The notes: generated by a model from the sequence alone, not told the origin. Numbered from the stretch's first letter, positions 48,648 through 61,946 are shown. The stretch: DNA of 64,000 nucleotides from Haloimpatiens sp. FM7315 (GCA_041861885.1 JBGVUE010000001.1:2158001-2222000); one strand, 5' to 3'. Numbers and translations are program-made.

Positions 48648-50487
48648 AACACTTCCCTTCTTTTAAATTTTCATTTGTATTTATTCCACACATCTTACAA
48701 CCCTGTCTACAATCAGGAGTAACTTCTCCTTTTTTTGCTTTTTCGCTTTCTTTAATTAAAAACTCTTTTGTCACTCCAACATCTATAAAATCCCAAGGAA
48801 GTATTTCCTCATATTCTCTTTGTCTATATGCATAGAAGTCTCCATCAACTCCACATTCTTCTAATGCTTCCTGCCAAATCTGAAAATTAAAATATTCATT
48901 CCAGCCATCAAATTTTGCTCCTTTTTCAAAAGCCTTAACTAAAACATCGCAAATCCTTCTATCCCCTCTTGCAAATATTGCTTCCATGTAACTTACAAGG
49001 GACTCATGCCAATTATACACAATTTGTTTTCTCTTAATGTTTTTTCTTAAAGTTGATATTTTTTCTCGTACACTTTCCATATTATCTTGTGGTACCCACT
49101 GGAAAGGAGTAAAAGGTTTTGGTACAAATATTGAAGTGCTTATAGTCACCCTAAGACCTTTTTGTCTTTCATCTTTAGGAATATTAAAATACTCTTGAAC
49201 AACTTTATCCCCAAGGTCAGCTATCCCCATTACATCTTCCATAGTTTCAAAAGGTAATCCTATCATGAAATACAATTTAAGAGTACTCCAACCAGATTTA
49301 AAAGCACTGCTAACTGAGTCAATTAAATTTTGTTCAGTAACCCCTTTATTTATTACATCTCTCATTCTCTGAGTACCAGCCTCTGGTGCAAAAGTAAGCC
49401 CAGTTTTTCTGACCTTTTGAATTTCTTTAATTAAATCAACTGCAAAGGAATCAATTCTAATAGAAGGTAAAGAAACTGACACCTTTCTATCTTTATATCT
49501 TTCAATTAATGAAAATATTAAATTTTTAATATTAGAGTAATCGCATATACTAAGAGAAGTAAGGGATATCTCTTGATAGCCAGTGTTTTTTAATAGCTCA
49601 TCTGCAAGTTCTGTTAGCTTTTCACTATCCTTCTCCCTAACTGGCCTATATATCATTCCTGCCTGACAAAATCTACATCCTCTAGTACATCCCCTAAAGG
49701 TTTCAAGCATTATTCTGTCATGGACTATTTCTGTATAAGGAACAATCAAATTAGTAGGATATTCAACGTCTCTAAAGTTATTTATTATTCTCTTAGTAAT
49801 TTTTTTAGGAACTTCATCACTAAGGGCTTTGAATTCTTTTATAGTACCATCTTCTTTATATTCTACATCATAAAATTTAGGTACATAAGTTCCTTTGATT
49901 TTAGATGCTTGCCTTAAAAATTCATCCTTTGATTTTCCTTCTTTTTTCATCTTATTGTATAAATCTAAAACATCATTTAAATGTTCTTCCCCTTCTCCAA
50001 TTGAAAATATATCAGCTATATCATAAAGAGGTTCAGGATTATAAGCACAAGGTCCTCCACAAAGCACTATAGGATCTTCTTCACTTCTTTTAGAAGCCCT
50101 TACTTCTATTCCACTCATATTTAGCATATTTAAAATATTTGTATAACTCATTTCATATTGAAGAGTAAATGCAACAAAATCAAACTCTTTTAGGGAATCT
50201 TTAGTCTCAAGAGTATATAAAGGAACATTATTCTCTCTCATTAACTTTTCCATATCCGGCCATGGAGCAAAAGCCCTTTCACAAAAAGTATCTTCCCTTT
50301 TATTTAGCACATAGTAAAGTATCTTTAGTCCTAAATGTGACATTCCTACTTCATATACGTCTGGAAAACAAAATGCAAATCTTATGTCAACTTTATTTTT
50401 ATCCTTATTAAAAGAATTATATTCTCCACCAATATATCTAGCTGGTTTTTCAACCTTAAACAAAATATCATCAGAAATCTTTCTCAT
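48625..50487 (-). CDS. B12-binding-domain radical SAM protein (TIGR03960)
   Basis: Protein of 620 residues. An N-terminal cobalamin-binding-like domain (VDIRFAFCFPDVYEVGMSHL) is followed by a radical-SAM domain with the cluster motif RGCTRGCRFCQAGMIYRP and the tail CRQGCKMCGIN, a second possible metal site. The substrate is not established. The frame is intact. It is first of a radical-SAM/DUF2344/rng run, the standard grouping in clostridia, with rplU downstream. Confidence 0.92.
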   Translation of the reverse strand: MRKISDDILFKVEKPARYIGGEYNSFNKDKNKVDIRFAFCFPDVYEVGMSHLGLKILYYVLNKREDTFCERAFAPWPDMEKLMRENNVPLYTLETKDSLKEFDFVAFTLQYEMSYTNILNMLNMSGIEVRASKRSEEDPIVLCGGPCAYNPEPLYDIADIFSIGEGEEHLNDVLDLYNKMKKEGKSKDEFLRQASKIKGTYVPKFYDVEYKEDGTIKEFKALSDEVPKKITKRIINNFRDVEYPTNLIVPYTEIVHDRIMLETFRGCTRGCRFCQAGMIYRPVREKDSEKLTELADELLKNTGYQEISLTSLSICDYSNIKNLIFSLIERYKDRKVSVSLPSIRIDSFAVDLIKEIQKVRKTGLTFAPEAGTQRMRDVINKGVTEQNLIDSVSSAFKSGWSTLKLYFMIGLPFETMEDVMGIADLGDKVVQEYFNIPKDERQKGLRVTISTSIFVPKPFTPFQWVPQDNMESVREKISTLRKNIKRKQIVYNWHESLVSYMEAIFARGDRRICDVLVKAFEKGAKFDGWNEYFNFQIWQEALEECGVDGDFYAYRQREYEEILPWDFIDVGVTKEFLIKESEKAKKGEVTPDCRQGCKMCGINTNENLKEGKCFEGAIFN

Positions 50488-50614
50488 CCGTATTCCTCCT
50501 CATGTTTTTTCACATCTAATTATTTTATCATATAGTAAAGAATTTTAAAACTTATGTTTTACAAAATATGTCCTTCTAATTGATTTTTTATAAAAATCTA
50601 AGCACAGTCAAAAA

Positions 50615-51465
50615 TTACTTTAACTCTATATATTCTTCAATGGTTATATTTCCACATTGTTTTAAGGCTTCTATGATTTCTCCTTCATGTATTACACTTA
50701 TTATTTTCATATTTTCATCTAATACATAAAATATATTATACCTATTAACATCTATTAGATTCATTAGAAATAATAAATTTTCTTTATAATATACAGACAT
50801 AGATCTATTTTCAATATATCTTTTACGTAAAAATTTAAACTTCTTCTTTATAATATCTCCCATAATTAAGTATGATATCCTTTCCCTTTCTCTCAAAGCA
50901 CAGCTTAATATGAAAATTCCTATTAATCCCAAATTAATGTTATAAATATTATTATTTGAAAAAAACAAAACCAAATACAAAAATAAAATTATAAAAGCAA
51001 TACATATACTTACATTAATAGCTATTATATTAGATTTTTTATAATAATATCTAAAATTTAATATATCCCTAAGTATTCTTCCACCATCTAGTGGCAAAGC
51101 TGGTATTAAATTAAACACTCCTATAGATAAATTTGTTATAAACAAATAATAAGTCCAATTCACATGAAAATTCATTATAAAAAAATATATAAAATTAAAG
51201 CGCATAATAAATTAAATAAAGGACCTGATATAGAAATAATTATGTCTTCCAAAGGCTTTGCATCATCTAAATCCTTTAATTTAAGTACTGTACCTATGGG
51301 TAAGATTTCTATATCAAATCCTGAAAATCCTAAAATTCTTGCAGTTAAATAGTGTATTAGTTCATGACAAAAAACTACTGAAAATGAAATTATTATTTTT
51401 CCTTTAAAACCTATTATAATAAGAAGTAAAAAAAGCCAAACAAAATATTTGTTAAATTTAATCAT
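50615..51465 (-). CDS. spoIVFB: SpoIVFB-type M50 membrane protease (one frame break)
   Basis: Intramembrane zinc protease; in Bacillus SpoIVFB cleaves pro-sigma-K. The active site HExxH is in VFCHELIHYLTARIL, and the second metal region is NLIPALPLDGGRIL. About six membrane helices and a CBS-like C-terminal region follow. One T is missing in the T7 run near 51181; restoring it joins ILYIFF to IMNFHVNW. Length is about 283 residues. It is 28 bases downstream of the M23 (SpoIVFA-like) gene, the usual pair. Confidence 0.9.
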
Positions 51466-51493
51466 GAATTCACCACCAAAAATCCTTGAAGCT

Positions 51494-52261
51494 TTATATT
51501 CCTATTAATTTACTTGGATCTATATTTTCTCCCATATAGATTATTTCCAAATGTAAATGGGGTCCTGTGCTCTTACCTGTATTTCCACTTTTAGCAATAC
51601 TGTCTCCTTTCTTAACTAGTTGTCCCTCCTTTACTGAGGCTTCATTTAGATGAGCATACTTGCTCTCTAATCCTTTTCCATGATCTATTATGATATACTT
51701 TCCAAAAGATACATCTTCCCCAATTTTTTTTACTTTTCCCTCTTCTACTACTTTAACAGGAGTATTTTCTGCCACAGCTATATCAATTCCCTTATGTATT
51801 TTCTTCTCTCCTGAAATTGGGTCTACTCTTTCTCCAAACCCTGATACAACTTTTCCACTGCAAGGAGGTATGTAATCAAACTCTGTGTTTTTGTCTACCT
51901 CCATTAGATTTGAACTGTTAAACTTAGAACTTATTTTATCTATAAAATTCTTTGTATAGTCTTTCATATTTTTTATATCTATGTTTTTTATGTTATTAAA
52001 AGCTTTCTTATAATCATAATTTTCATTTACGATTTTTTTAGAATATTCATATACCATTTTAGTTCTAGGAGTAACTACTATTTTTAAACTTAGTATAAAT
52101 AAAGATAGCACAAGTACACCTGTTAAATCTCTTATTATTCTTTTTAATATAAAATTATTATTATTTTTTACATCAGGCTTACTACTATCTAATGAATATG
52201 TTTTTCTATTATTTAATATAGAGTTGTAGTAGTCTCTATACTGTGAATTGTAATTCCCCAT
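51494..52261 (-). CDS. spoIVFA: SpoIVFA-like M23 peptidase-domain protein
   Basis: Protein of 255 residues. A cytoplasmic N-terminus, one membrane helix (DLTGVLVLSLFILSLKIVV), a linker, and a C-terminal LytM/M23 domain with GFGERVDPISGEKKIHKGID and GPHLHLEI. The metal-binding His, Asp and HxH residues are present, so it may be an active endopeptidase, unlike Bacillus SpoIVFA, where the domain serves as a clamp for SpoIVFB. Its position next to SpoIVFB supports the sporulation role. Confidence 0.87.
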   Translation of the reverse strand: MGNYNSQYRDYYNSILNNRKTYSLDSSKPDVKNNNNFILKRIIRDLTGVLVLSLFILSLKIVVTPRTKMVYEYSKKIVNENYDYKKAFNNIKNIDIKNMKDYTKNFIDKISSKFNSSNLMEVDKNTEFDYIPPCSGKVVSGFGERVDPISGEKKIHKGIDIAVAENTPVKVVEEGKVKKIGEDVSFGKYIIIDHGKGLESKYAHLNEASVKEGQLVKKGDSIAKSGNTGKSTGPHLHLEIIYMGENIDPSKLIGI

Positions 52262-52356
52262 AATTTTACCTCCTTTTGTTACTGTTTATATATATTAAAA
52301 AAAATTATTTATATTACAAAGAATAACTATAAAAAAGAGATTTCTATGGAAAAAAT

Positions 52357-52386
52357 AAAAGACAGGAATAAATTCCTGTCTTTTTA
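52357..52386. terminator. Terminator after mgsA
   Basis: Perfect 13-bp stem AAAAGACAGGAAT / ATTCCTGTCTTTT with a 2-base centre (four or more bases unpaired in practice) and A/T tracts on both sides. It follows mgsA on the minus strand and could work in both directions. Confidence 0.88.
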
Positions 52387-52389
52387 CTA

Positions 52390-52773
52390 TTAATCATCAA
52401 TATGGGATTTTAAAGCCTTCACAAAAATTTCAGCAGTACCTACATTGGTTGCAAGTGGTACATGGTGCACATCACAAATTCTAAGTAATGCATTAACATC
52501 AGGTTCATGAGGTTGCACTGTAAGTGGATCTCTTAAAAATACAACTAAATCTAGTTCCCCTAATGCAACTTTAGCTCCTATTTGTTGATCTCCACCTAAT
52601 GGTCCTGATAAAAATCTTTGAACCTTTAATCCTACTATTTCATTTAACAATCTCCCTGTTGTGCCTGTAGCATAAAGTTCATGTTTTTCAAAAACATCCT
52701 TATACCTCTTTACAAAATCAATTACATCATCTTTCTTGTTGTCATGAGCAATAAATGCTATTTTCATACCCAT
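52390..52773 (-). CDS. mgsA: Methylglyoxal synthase
   Basis: Turns dihydroxyacetone phosphate into methylglyoxal and phosphate, a bypass of lower glycolysis. It has 127 residues. The catalytic Asp region is [17 protein letters not shown], with ATGTTGRLL as the phosphate-binding loop; [14 protein letters not shown] is another signature. It overlaps the end of rodA by 10 bases and is preceded by GGGGGAAT. Confidence 0.96.
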   Translation of the reverse strand: MGMKIAFIAHDNKKDDVIDFVKRYKDVFEKHELYATGTTGRLLNEIVGLKVQRFLSGPLGGDQQIGAKVALGELDLVVFLRDPLTVQPHEPDVNALLRICDVHHVPLATNVGTAEIFVKALKSHIDD

Positions 52774-53891
52774 AATTCCCCCTTAGAAGTTAATTTTTTT
52801 CTCCTCATGCATATATTTAAAACTAAGCCTATGGCCATAAAACTTGACAATATCGAGCTTCCACCATAACTCATAAGCGGAAGTGTAATTCCTGTTATAG
52901 GCATAATCCCTATAGTCATACCTATATTTTGTATTAAAGAAAACAAGAATGTAGATATAACTCCTACACATATTACAGAACCAAATATATCTTTAGAGGT
53001 TCTTGCAATTTTTATAAATCTATATATGAGTATTCCATATAGACTAAGCAAAATACCAGCTCCAATAAGTCCCCATTCTTCTGCAACTACAGAAAAAATA
53101 AAATCTGTATGTGCCTCTGGAATAAAACTAAGAGAAGTTTGAGTTCCATTATTAAATCCCTTACCTAAAATACCTCCAGAACCTACCCCAATCAAAGACT
53201 GCATCAGCTGCAGGCCAGATCCAAGTTCATCTTTTTCTGGAGATAAAAAAGATGTAAGTCTAAGCTTTTGGTAGGGCTTTATAAGTCCTGAATTCCATAC
53301 AACAAGTATAGCTGCCACTAAAGAAAATACCCCTCCAAATATTACTTTTAGATTTAATCCTGCGGTGAAAAAAATCCCCAAGACTATAAAAAAGCACACC
53401 ATGGTCATACCCATATCTGGTTGAATATAAATAAGAATCATAGGTATACCTGCATACATCACTAAAGTAAAGAAATTCTTGGGCTCATTTATATTGCCTT
53501 CCATATCATCAAGTTTTTTTGCAAGCATAATTATAAGTCCTAATTTAGCAAACTCAGAAGGTTGTATAGCTCTACTTCCTATTCCTATCCATGATTTTGC
53601 ACCTTTACTTACCTTACCTAATACAAAGTCATTTAGTATAAGAAGTGCAACTCCTGCCCAGTATATAATAGCGGAGTAATTTCTAATGACATTATAATCA
53701 ATTTTCAAAATTATATATACTACAAATAAGCTTAATGCTAGCCAGATAAGTTGAAGCCTAAATAAATCAAAACCTTTTGTAGCACTATATATATTAATCG
53801 CTCCAAATACTACTATGATTATAGCGATGATTAATACAGAAAAATCAAGTTCCCTTAATAGTCTTTTGTTTATCTTAAGTCTTTCTAACAT
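52764..53891 (-). CDS. rodA: RodA peptidoglycan polymerase
   Basis: SEDS-family glycosyltransferase of the elongasome, about 375 residues with ten membrane helices. The markers [21 protein letters not shown] and [20 protein letters not shown] are typical. It works with PBP2 (mrdA, downstream in this window's min/mre block). The start is ATG 53889-53891 after GGAGGT. The frame is intact. Confidence 0.95.
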   Translation of the reverse strand: MLERLKINKRLLRELDFSVLIIAIIIVVFGAINIYSATKGFDLFRLQLIWLALSLFVVYIILKIDYNVIRNYSAIIYWAGVALLILNDFVLGKVSKGAKSWIGIGSRAIQPSEFAKLGLIIMLAKKLDDMEGNINEPKNFFTLVMYAGIPMILIYIQPDMGMTMVCFFIVLGIFFTAGLNLKVIFGGVFSLVAAILVVWNSGLIKPYQKLRLTSFLSPEKDELGSGLQLMQSLIGVGSGGILGKGFNNGTQTSLSFIPEAHTDFIFSVVAEEWGLIGAGILLSLYGILIYRFIKIARTSKDIFGSVICVGVISTFLFSLIQNIGMTIGIMPITGITLPLMSYGGSSILSSFMAIGLVLNICMRRKKLTSKGELWV

Positions 53892-53998
53892 GATAACCTC
53901 CAATTAATTTATTGCTCAACAAATATTATAACAATATAGGAAAAAAAGCTACGCATAACTAATACAAATTACACATAAGCTTATTTTTTTACATTAAT

Positions 53999-54268
53999 TT
54001 AATATTTATTCTTCATCTTTTTAATTGGAATACTTGCAATTAAAGCTGGCTTTCCCCCATCTAATTCATCTGTTTTGGCAAATTTAACATTTAATCCTGC
54101 TTCATCTATCTCTGCATAATTTGATATAACATTCAATAAAGCTTCCTTTATATCCTCTAAAAACTCTTTAGAAAAATCAGTTCTATCATGTATTAAGATT
54201 AATTTCAATCTCTCCTTAGCTACATTTTTAGAAGCCTCTTTATTCGAAAAAATTTTAAATAAATCCAT
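53999..54268 (-). CDS. minE: Cell division topological factor MinE
   Basis: Protein of 89 residues, starting MDLFKIFSNKEASKNVAKERLKL. The anti-MinCD helix (KERLKLILIHDRTD) and the C-terminal dimerisation part are both present. MinE releases MinD from the membrane and keeps the Z-ring at midcell. It lies 11 bases after minD. Clostridia commonly have MinE instead of, or beside, DivIVA. Confidence 0.94.
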   Translation of the reverse strand: MDLFKIFSNKEASKNVAKERLKLILIHDRTDFSKEFLEDIKEALLNVISNYAEIDEAGLNVKFAKTDELDGGKPALIASIPIKKMKNKY

Positions 54269-54279
54269 ACCATATCCTC

Positions 54280-55077
54280 CTATCTTTTAACAAATATCTT
54301 TTTTAGCGAGGCAAGAAAACCACTCTTCTCAATTTCCAAAGGTACAAAAGCTACTTCTTCTCCTGTAATTCTACTTGCAATGTTTTTAAAAGCCTGTCCG
54401 GCTAAAGCTTTTTTATCTAAAACAATAGGTTCACCCCTATTGGTAGATATAGTTATGTTCTTATCATCCGGAACTACACCTATTAATTTAATTGCTAAAC
54501 TATCCAAGATATCATCTATATCTAACATATCTCCATTTTTAGTCATCTCATAATTTATTCTATTAATTATAAGCTGATGATTATCAACTCCTCTTGCATC
54601 TAATTTACCTATAACCCTATCTGCATCTCTTACAGAAGTAACTTCAGGATTTACAACAACAATAGCTCTATCAGCTCCAACAATAGCATTTTCAAATCCT
54701 TGCTCTATACCAGCTGGGCAATCTATTATTACATAGTCAAATTCTTCTTTTAATTTTTTTATTAATTTTAACATGTCTTTAGCCTGTATATCATTTTTAT
54801 CTCTTGACTGAGCTGTTGGCAAAAGGTATAACTCATTAAATCTTTTATCCCGAATAATTGCCTGCTTTAATCTACATCTTTCTTCAATTGCATCTATTAG
54901 TGTAAATACTATTCTATTTTCAAGACCCATTAGTACATCTAAATTTCTAAGTCCTGTATCTCCATCAACTAAAACTACCTTTTTGCCCATAGCAGCTAAA
55001 GCAGTTCCAATGTTTGCAGTAGTAGTTGTTTTTCCAACTCCACCTTTACCTGATGTTATTACTATTGCTTCTCCCAT
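54280..55077 (-). CDS. minD: Septum site-determining ATPase MinD
   Basis: Membrane-cycling ParA-type ATPase, 265 residues. Deviant Walker A GKGGVGKTTTTANIG at residue 10, Walker B VIIDCPAG, and a C-terminal amphipathic helix (FLASLKKIFVKR) for membrane binding. It recruits MinC. Complete, between minC and minE. Confidence 0.97.
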   Translation of the reverse strand: MGEAIVITSGKGGVGKTTTTANIGTALAAMGKKVVLVDGDTGLRNLDVLMGLENRIVFTLIDAIEERCRLKQAIIRDKRFNELYLLPTAQSRDKNDIQAKDMLKLIKKLKEEFDYVIIDCPAGIEQGFENAIVGADRAIVVVNPEVTSVRDADRVIGKLDARGVDNHQLIINRINYEMTKNGDMLDIDDILDSLAIKLIGVVPDDKNITISTNRGEPIVLDKKALAGQAFKNIASRITGEEVAFVPLEIEKSGFLASLKKIFVKR

Positions 55078-55093
55078 ACTATATATACCTCCG

Positions 55094-55725
55094 TTAAATA
55101 AATTTATTTGGTAAATAAGGTTCTACTATTATACTGTTTCCTTTTATTTTAGCAACTTCAGGATATTCTGGCTTTACACCATCTTCTGGATTTCTAGTTA
55201 TAGTGTTAGAAATTTGCATCATTTGAGGCTGGAGCCTAAATGCAGCTATTATAGCACTAGAATTGCCTGTCCTTCCAGCATGTACATATCCTCTTAAATT
55301 TCCCAAAACTATTATATTCCCAGATGCGTATATTTCAGCCCCTGGATTTACATCTCCAATTATAACCAAATTCCCTGAATACTCAACTACTTGTCCACTT
55401 CTTATAGATCTTCTTACAAATTTAGTACGTCCTTCATAAATTCCCTGAAAAACTTTTTCTTTTTTCTCATTAATTTCTTCGAAGACACAATCTTTTACTA
55501 AAAACTCGTCAAATAAAACATCTTTAAGACTTCTCATTTCCCTATCAGTTATGTATTTTAATTGTGTTGTTATCCTTAAAGTAGCACCTTTATAAAATTT
55601 TTTCCCCTTGACATCTTCTTAATTAAAGAATCTATCATATCTTCAAAATCCTTAAATGCTTCTATATTAATAACTACGTTCAATCCTTCTCTATTACCTT
55701 TAACCAATATGCTATCATTTACCAT
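55094..55725 (-). CDS. minC: Septum site-determining protein MinC (one frame break)
   Basis: FtsZ-assembly inhibitor, about 210 residues. The N-terminal domain starts [19 protein letters not shown]; the C-terminal beta-helix with [20 protein letters not shown] and [16 protein letters not shown] binds MinD. One A is missing in the A6 run near 55599; with it the text reads [16 protein letters not shown]. The start is ATG 55723-55725. It is first of minC-D-E, downstream of mrdA and its terminator. Confidence 0.92.
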
Positions 55726-55860
55726 GTTCTATTAGACCTCCATAAGCCAACCTATTTTAGTATTTCAACACTATTTAAACAAAATCCTTCTATATTTTAA
55801 TTATTTTTTCAATATTATTATATAGTATTTTTTGTATAACTTAAAATATAAAGTGTAATT

Positions 55861-55898
55861 TTAAAAAAATAATACCCTAAGTTATAAAAAACCTAGGG
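55861..55898 (-). terminator. Terminator after mrdA
   Basis: On the minus strand the stem CCCTAGGT / ACTTAGGG (one mismatch) is followed by TATTATTTTTTTAA. It lies 80 bases after the mrdA stop and separates the mre/mrdA block from minC-D-E. Confidence 0.75.
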
Positions 55899-55976
55899 CA
55901 CCATTAAATATCATAAAAATTTTAAATGTATACTATAGCATATTAAATTAAAACACATCATAGAAAAAATCTACTA

Positions 55977-58843
55977 TCATTCATTCTTATTATCTTCTTC
56001 CTTTTCTGAACTAGAATTATCTATATCCTTACCTGTTTTATCAGAAGCTTTGTCTTCTTTGGTATCACCAATAACATTATTTTGGTCTACTTCAATTGCC
56101 TTAAGCTCATAATTATATGTAGGAGTATATGCTGGATATTCTTTCTTTAATCTTTCAGCAAAATACTCTTCATATACTGCTCTTGCAACTGGCGCTACGT
56201 ATCCACCGTGACCACCATCAAAAATAACTACTGAAACCGCTATCTCTGGATTATCCGCTGGTGCATAACCTACGAATACACCAAAACTAGTTCTTCCAAC
56301 TTCATTTTGGGTTGCTGAAAATGTTGCAGACCCAGTCTTACCTGCAGTTTGAATAGGGAAACCTGCAAAAGCCTTTGTAGCAGTTCCTCCTTCTTCAGAA
56401 GTAACTCCCTTCATACCTTCTTTTAAAACTTCAATTGTAGAATCTTTCAAATTTATATCACTTATTACTTTAGGTTGTTTTTCCTCTACCACATTATCTT
56501 CATCATCATAAGCCTTCTTAAATAAATGAGCTTCATATCTATGGCCACCATTGGCAATAGTTGCAACATAATTTGCAAGTTGAACCGGAGTAAACTGATG
56601 ATCACCCTGTCCTATAGAAGCATTAATTACGTTACCTGGTGTATAAATTTGTATATTTGCATCCCATATACAAAAATCAATTGCTGCAGAAGCTGCCTTT
56701 TCAATTTGTTCATCTGTATATTTACTTTGTTTATCCTTATCATAACTTGAAACTAAAACTTTAAGCTGAGTTTTCATATCTTCAATATATTTTGCATACA
56801 TACTGTTTTTCTTTTTAGCTTCCACTTGAATAGCGGACTTTATAGTTTCCTTTATTTTCTTCTTAGCTTCAGTTATACTTTTATCCTCTTTGTTTTCTCT
56901 TATTGTTATATCTATAGGAACAAATTTTTTATTTCTTCCTTGCTCAAATCCTGCCTTAAGTATATCCCTACAGGAATAGTAAAACATTATGGTTTTGTTT
57001 TCTTTTGTGGACTTAAAATTATATGCGCTTCCTATTTTTTCTGGAATCTCAATACCAGTTTTCACTCCAAGTCCAAATTTTTCAGCATATTCCTTAATAA
57101 TATCATAGGCTTTTTCTATACGGGGAGCATTTTTATATTTTTCATATAATAAGCTACCTACATTATAGAAAAAATAGTTACAAGACTCTTTAAGGGCATT
57201 AACAACACCGATAACTCCATGTCCGCCTCTTTTCCAGCAATTCCAAGAACCCCCGTAATTAGTATAGGTTCCAGTATCCACTACAGTTGTTCCCCCATTT
57301 ATTACACCATCCTCTAGCCCTGCTATTGCAGTAAGTGGTTTAAATGTAGACCCTGGAGGTGTTAAAGAAAAAGTAGCATAGTTATAAAAAGGCTTTGGAA
57401 CTATATCATAAGTATCTTCCCTTATAGTAGTATTATTTTCTATTCTCTTATCTAAAGGAAACATTTGGTTTAATTTTTGTTCCACATTAGACTTTCCTGA
57501 AGCTAATGCCATACTTTCTATATATTGAGTACCAAATTCTTTTAAATCAGGGTTGAAATACTTTTTACTAGCTTCATCAGTTAGTTTACCAGGTATTGTA
57601 AATATATTAGGATCAAAGCCTGGTCTACTTGCAAGAGCTAATACCTCTCCAGTTTTAACATTAAAAACAACTGCAGCTCCCCTTGTCGCATTACTGGTCA
57701 TTATAGTTAAATCTTGAGGATCTGGCCTTGGATTATTTCTTAAATTTTCCATTGTCTTATCCAATGCCTTTTCAGCTGCATTTTGAAGCTTTGCATCAAT
57801 AGTCAATTGTATTTTTTCACCTGAATATGGATTTTTCTTAAACAATTCTTCTACTATTCTACCATACTTATTAACCTTAACTGTTCTCTGTCCTTTTGAA
57901 CCTCTTAATCTTGATTCATAAGCTTTCTCAATTCCAGAAACGCCAATAGTATCTGTACTAACATCATAACCTTTTTCTTCATAGCTATCCTTATCTTCAG
58001 TGTTAATTTTTGATATATACCCCAAAACAGAAGAACCTAACTCTCCATATGGGTAATATCTTATAGGCTCGTTTCCCACGTCAATTCCTGGAAGTTCATT
58101 TAATCTTTCATAAAATTTAAAAGCCGTCTCTTTTTTTAAATTCTTAGCAATAACTACAGGTTTATATCCTGAAAAGCTCTGCATCTTAATATTATCTTTA
58201 ACTATCATATACTTTCTTTGTTCTTCCAAAGACAAGTTTTGACCTATAATCTCATAAGTTTCAACTAAATATTTAAAAGTTTCCTCTGGAGTTATTTTTA
58301 AAAGATCTTTTTCTATTCTCTGAATCTTATCTTTATCTTTTTCCTTATCAAGATCTGCATAATTCTTTTCATAATAATCTTTAGCGAGCTTGTCATTAAG
58401 GCCTCTGTCTTTTTTAAATCTAAGTTCTAGCCATTTTTTATCACTAGCATTTACCGCTTTAAAATCAAATCTATAGGGTTTTACTTTTAAAGCAAAATCA
58501 TCCTCTTGTATCTCACCATTTTGACTTAATATTTGAAAAACCTTTTCCATGGTAGCAAAAAAACCTTTTTACTCTCTTTGGTTTCCATATAAGTCAGATT
58601 AAAACTCTGCTTGCTGCTTGCAAGTACTACATTATTTCTATCCACTATATCTCCTCTAGGTGCAGAAGTAGATATGTTTCTTATGTAATTTCTATCTGCA
58701 AGGATTTTATATTTATCCGATTGAATTACTTGTAAATATACAAGTCTTCCTATTATTGAAGATATAACCATTACAGTAATAAGTATCAAAGCAGTATATC
58801 TTGTAAACTTTTTTTCTTTTTTTACTTTTAGTTTGCATACCAT
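55977..58843 (-). CDS. mrdA: Penicillin-binding protein 2 (one frame break)
   Basis: Class B transpeptidase of the elongasome. N-terminal membrane helix (TALILITVMVISSIIGRL), pedestal domain with APRGDIVDRNNVVLASS, and a transpeptidase domain with the active Ser in PPGSTFKPL, SxN in KESCNYFF and KTG in AGKTGSATF. Length is about 955 residues, long for the family because of a roughly 100-residue lysine-rich insert in the transpeptidase domain (about nucleotides 56680-56930) and a charged C-terminal tail (DKTGKDIDNSSSEKEED). One T is missing in the T7 run near 58561. It follows mreD by 6 bases. Confidence 0.92.
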
Positions 58844-58849
58844 CTCTCC

Positions 58850-59342
58850 TTATTTAAACTTCCAATCTCTTTTCATAAAATTCTTCATAGAGAGTTTGTA
58901 AACATAAGCGTACATAAATATACCTAATATCATATTATATAAACTAATAAAAAGAATTTTATCGACATCCATATGTATCTTCAGAACATAAAAAATAATG
59001 TATACTAACACTCCTTTTATAAAACTAGCCGCAAACACAGTAATACTCGGAATAAATTTTTTTCTTTAAAGATTATCTTTCCGATATAAGCCGCCATAAG
59101 ACAAATGAGCATATTTGTAAAGACATTTATTCCAAAACCATGGTAGAAATAAATGTCTTGTAACGCCCCTGAAAATATTCCAACTTTTAAAGCAGCTTTT
59201 TCGTCTTGAGCAATAGAATAGCTTACTGCAAATATAAATAGTAAACTAGGATAAAAACCTTTTATACTAATAAAAGGCATTAAAGCATTATCTAATATTA
59301 AAAATAAAATTGACAAAAAAATACAACTATAATTCGCTTCAT
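58850..59342 (-). CDS. mreD: Rod shape-determining protein MreD (two frame breaks)
   Basis: Small membrane protein of about 165 residues with five or six helices; part of MreBCD. Family text: LFLILDNALMPFISIKGFYPSLLF and GIFSGALQDIYF. The start is ATG 59340-59342 (MKRIIVVF). The frame breaks in the T7 run near 59316 and in the A7 run near 59065; one base at each restores continuity. It lies between mreC and mrdA. Confidence 0.88.
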
Positions 59343-59354
59343 TTCAATCACACC

Positions 59355-60224
59355 TTAATTATTTATCTGTCTAGAAACTTTGGGAACTACCACAAATAAC
59401 TCTTCTAATTTATTAAAATCAACGTAAAGTTTAATTACTGCATTCTTCATCATCTTTGCCTTATCCGTATCTACACTTATGACTTTGCCAATTTTTATTC
59501 CCTTTGGATACACACCTGGCTCTATATCCTTTGAAGTAACATTCACAAGTCCAGTTACAACTTCATCATCTATTTTAATATTTGAATTCACTGGGAGATA
59601 TTGTAGTTTAGCAAAAAGCTCATCGTCCTTATTTTTATATCCTCTTACTATACCCGCATTTTCTTTTGTTCCTATAACATATCCACCAACCGCAATATTT
59701 TCGTTTTCTAATGTCTGTATTAAAGCCCAATTATCTCCAACGGAAGTAACCTGCCCTACAAGACCAAAAGAATTTACTACTGCCATTCTCTTGTTTATTC
59801 CATCTTTTTTACCTCTGTTTATTATAAAACCATCTAAGTAATCATTACCACTTTTCGCAATTACATCAGCACCAACATAGTTGTACTCTGAATTTTGATT
59901 TTTATAATTTACTACATTTCTAAGTCTATCATTTTCATCTTCTAACATAGAATATCTAATAAGTTTATCCTTTAACTCTTGATTTTCTTTTTTAAGGCTT
60001 TTATTTTCATCCTTTACATTTGAAAAATTATACAAAAAGCTAACAGAGCTTTTTATTTCATAACAACCCTTGTATATGAATTTTTGAATTGAATTAATTG
60101 TAACACCCATGCCATTTTCTACTACAGAAATTCCTGATCTTTTAGCTGCAAAACCTATTAATACTAAAAATGTAACTGACAGTATTATAATTATTACTGT
60201 CAGTTTCTTTTTGAAAAATTTCAC
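59355..60224 (-). CDS. mreC: Rod shape-determining protein MreC
   Basis: Protein of 289 residues: N-terminal membrane helix (LTVIIIILSVTFLVLIGFAA), a coiled coil (NVKDENKSLKKENQELKDKL) and two beta domains with YVGADVIAKSGNDYLDGFII and MAVVNSFGLVGQVTSVGDNW. It bridges MreB, MreD and PBP2 from outside the membrane. The frame is intact; it begins 2 bases after the mreB stop. Confidence 0.95.
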   Translation of the reverse strand: MKFFKKKLTVIIIILSVTFLVLIGFAAKRSGISVVENGMGVTINSIQKFIYKGCYEIKSSVSFLYNFSNVKDENKSLKKENQELKDKLIRYSMLEDENDRLRNVVNYKNQNSEYNYVGADVIAKSGNDYLDGFIINRGKKDGINKRMAVVNSFGLVGQVTSVGDNWALIQTLENENIAVGGYVIGTKENAGIVRGYKNKDDELFAKLQYLPVNSNIKIDDEVVTGLVNVTSKDIEPGVYPKGIKIGKVISVDTDKAKMMKNAVIKLYVDFNKLEELFVVVPKVSRQINN

Positions 60225-60226
60225 TA

Positions 60227-61946
<1,720 letters not shown>

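Noticed and set aside
53942..53990. Possible terminator after minE
   Set aside because: The inverted repeat is imperfect with several mismatches and a long loop; not strong enough to list as a feature.
56526..57149. Phe/Tyr/Cys-rich plus-strand frames within mrdA
   Set aside because: They are antisense to the conserved transpeptidase domain of PBP2 and look like shadow frames.
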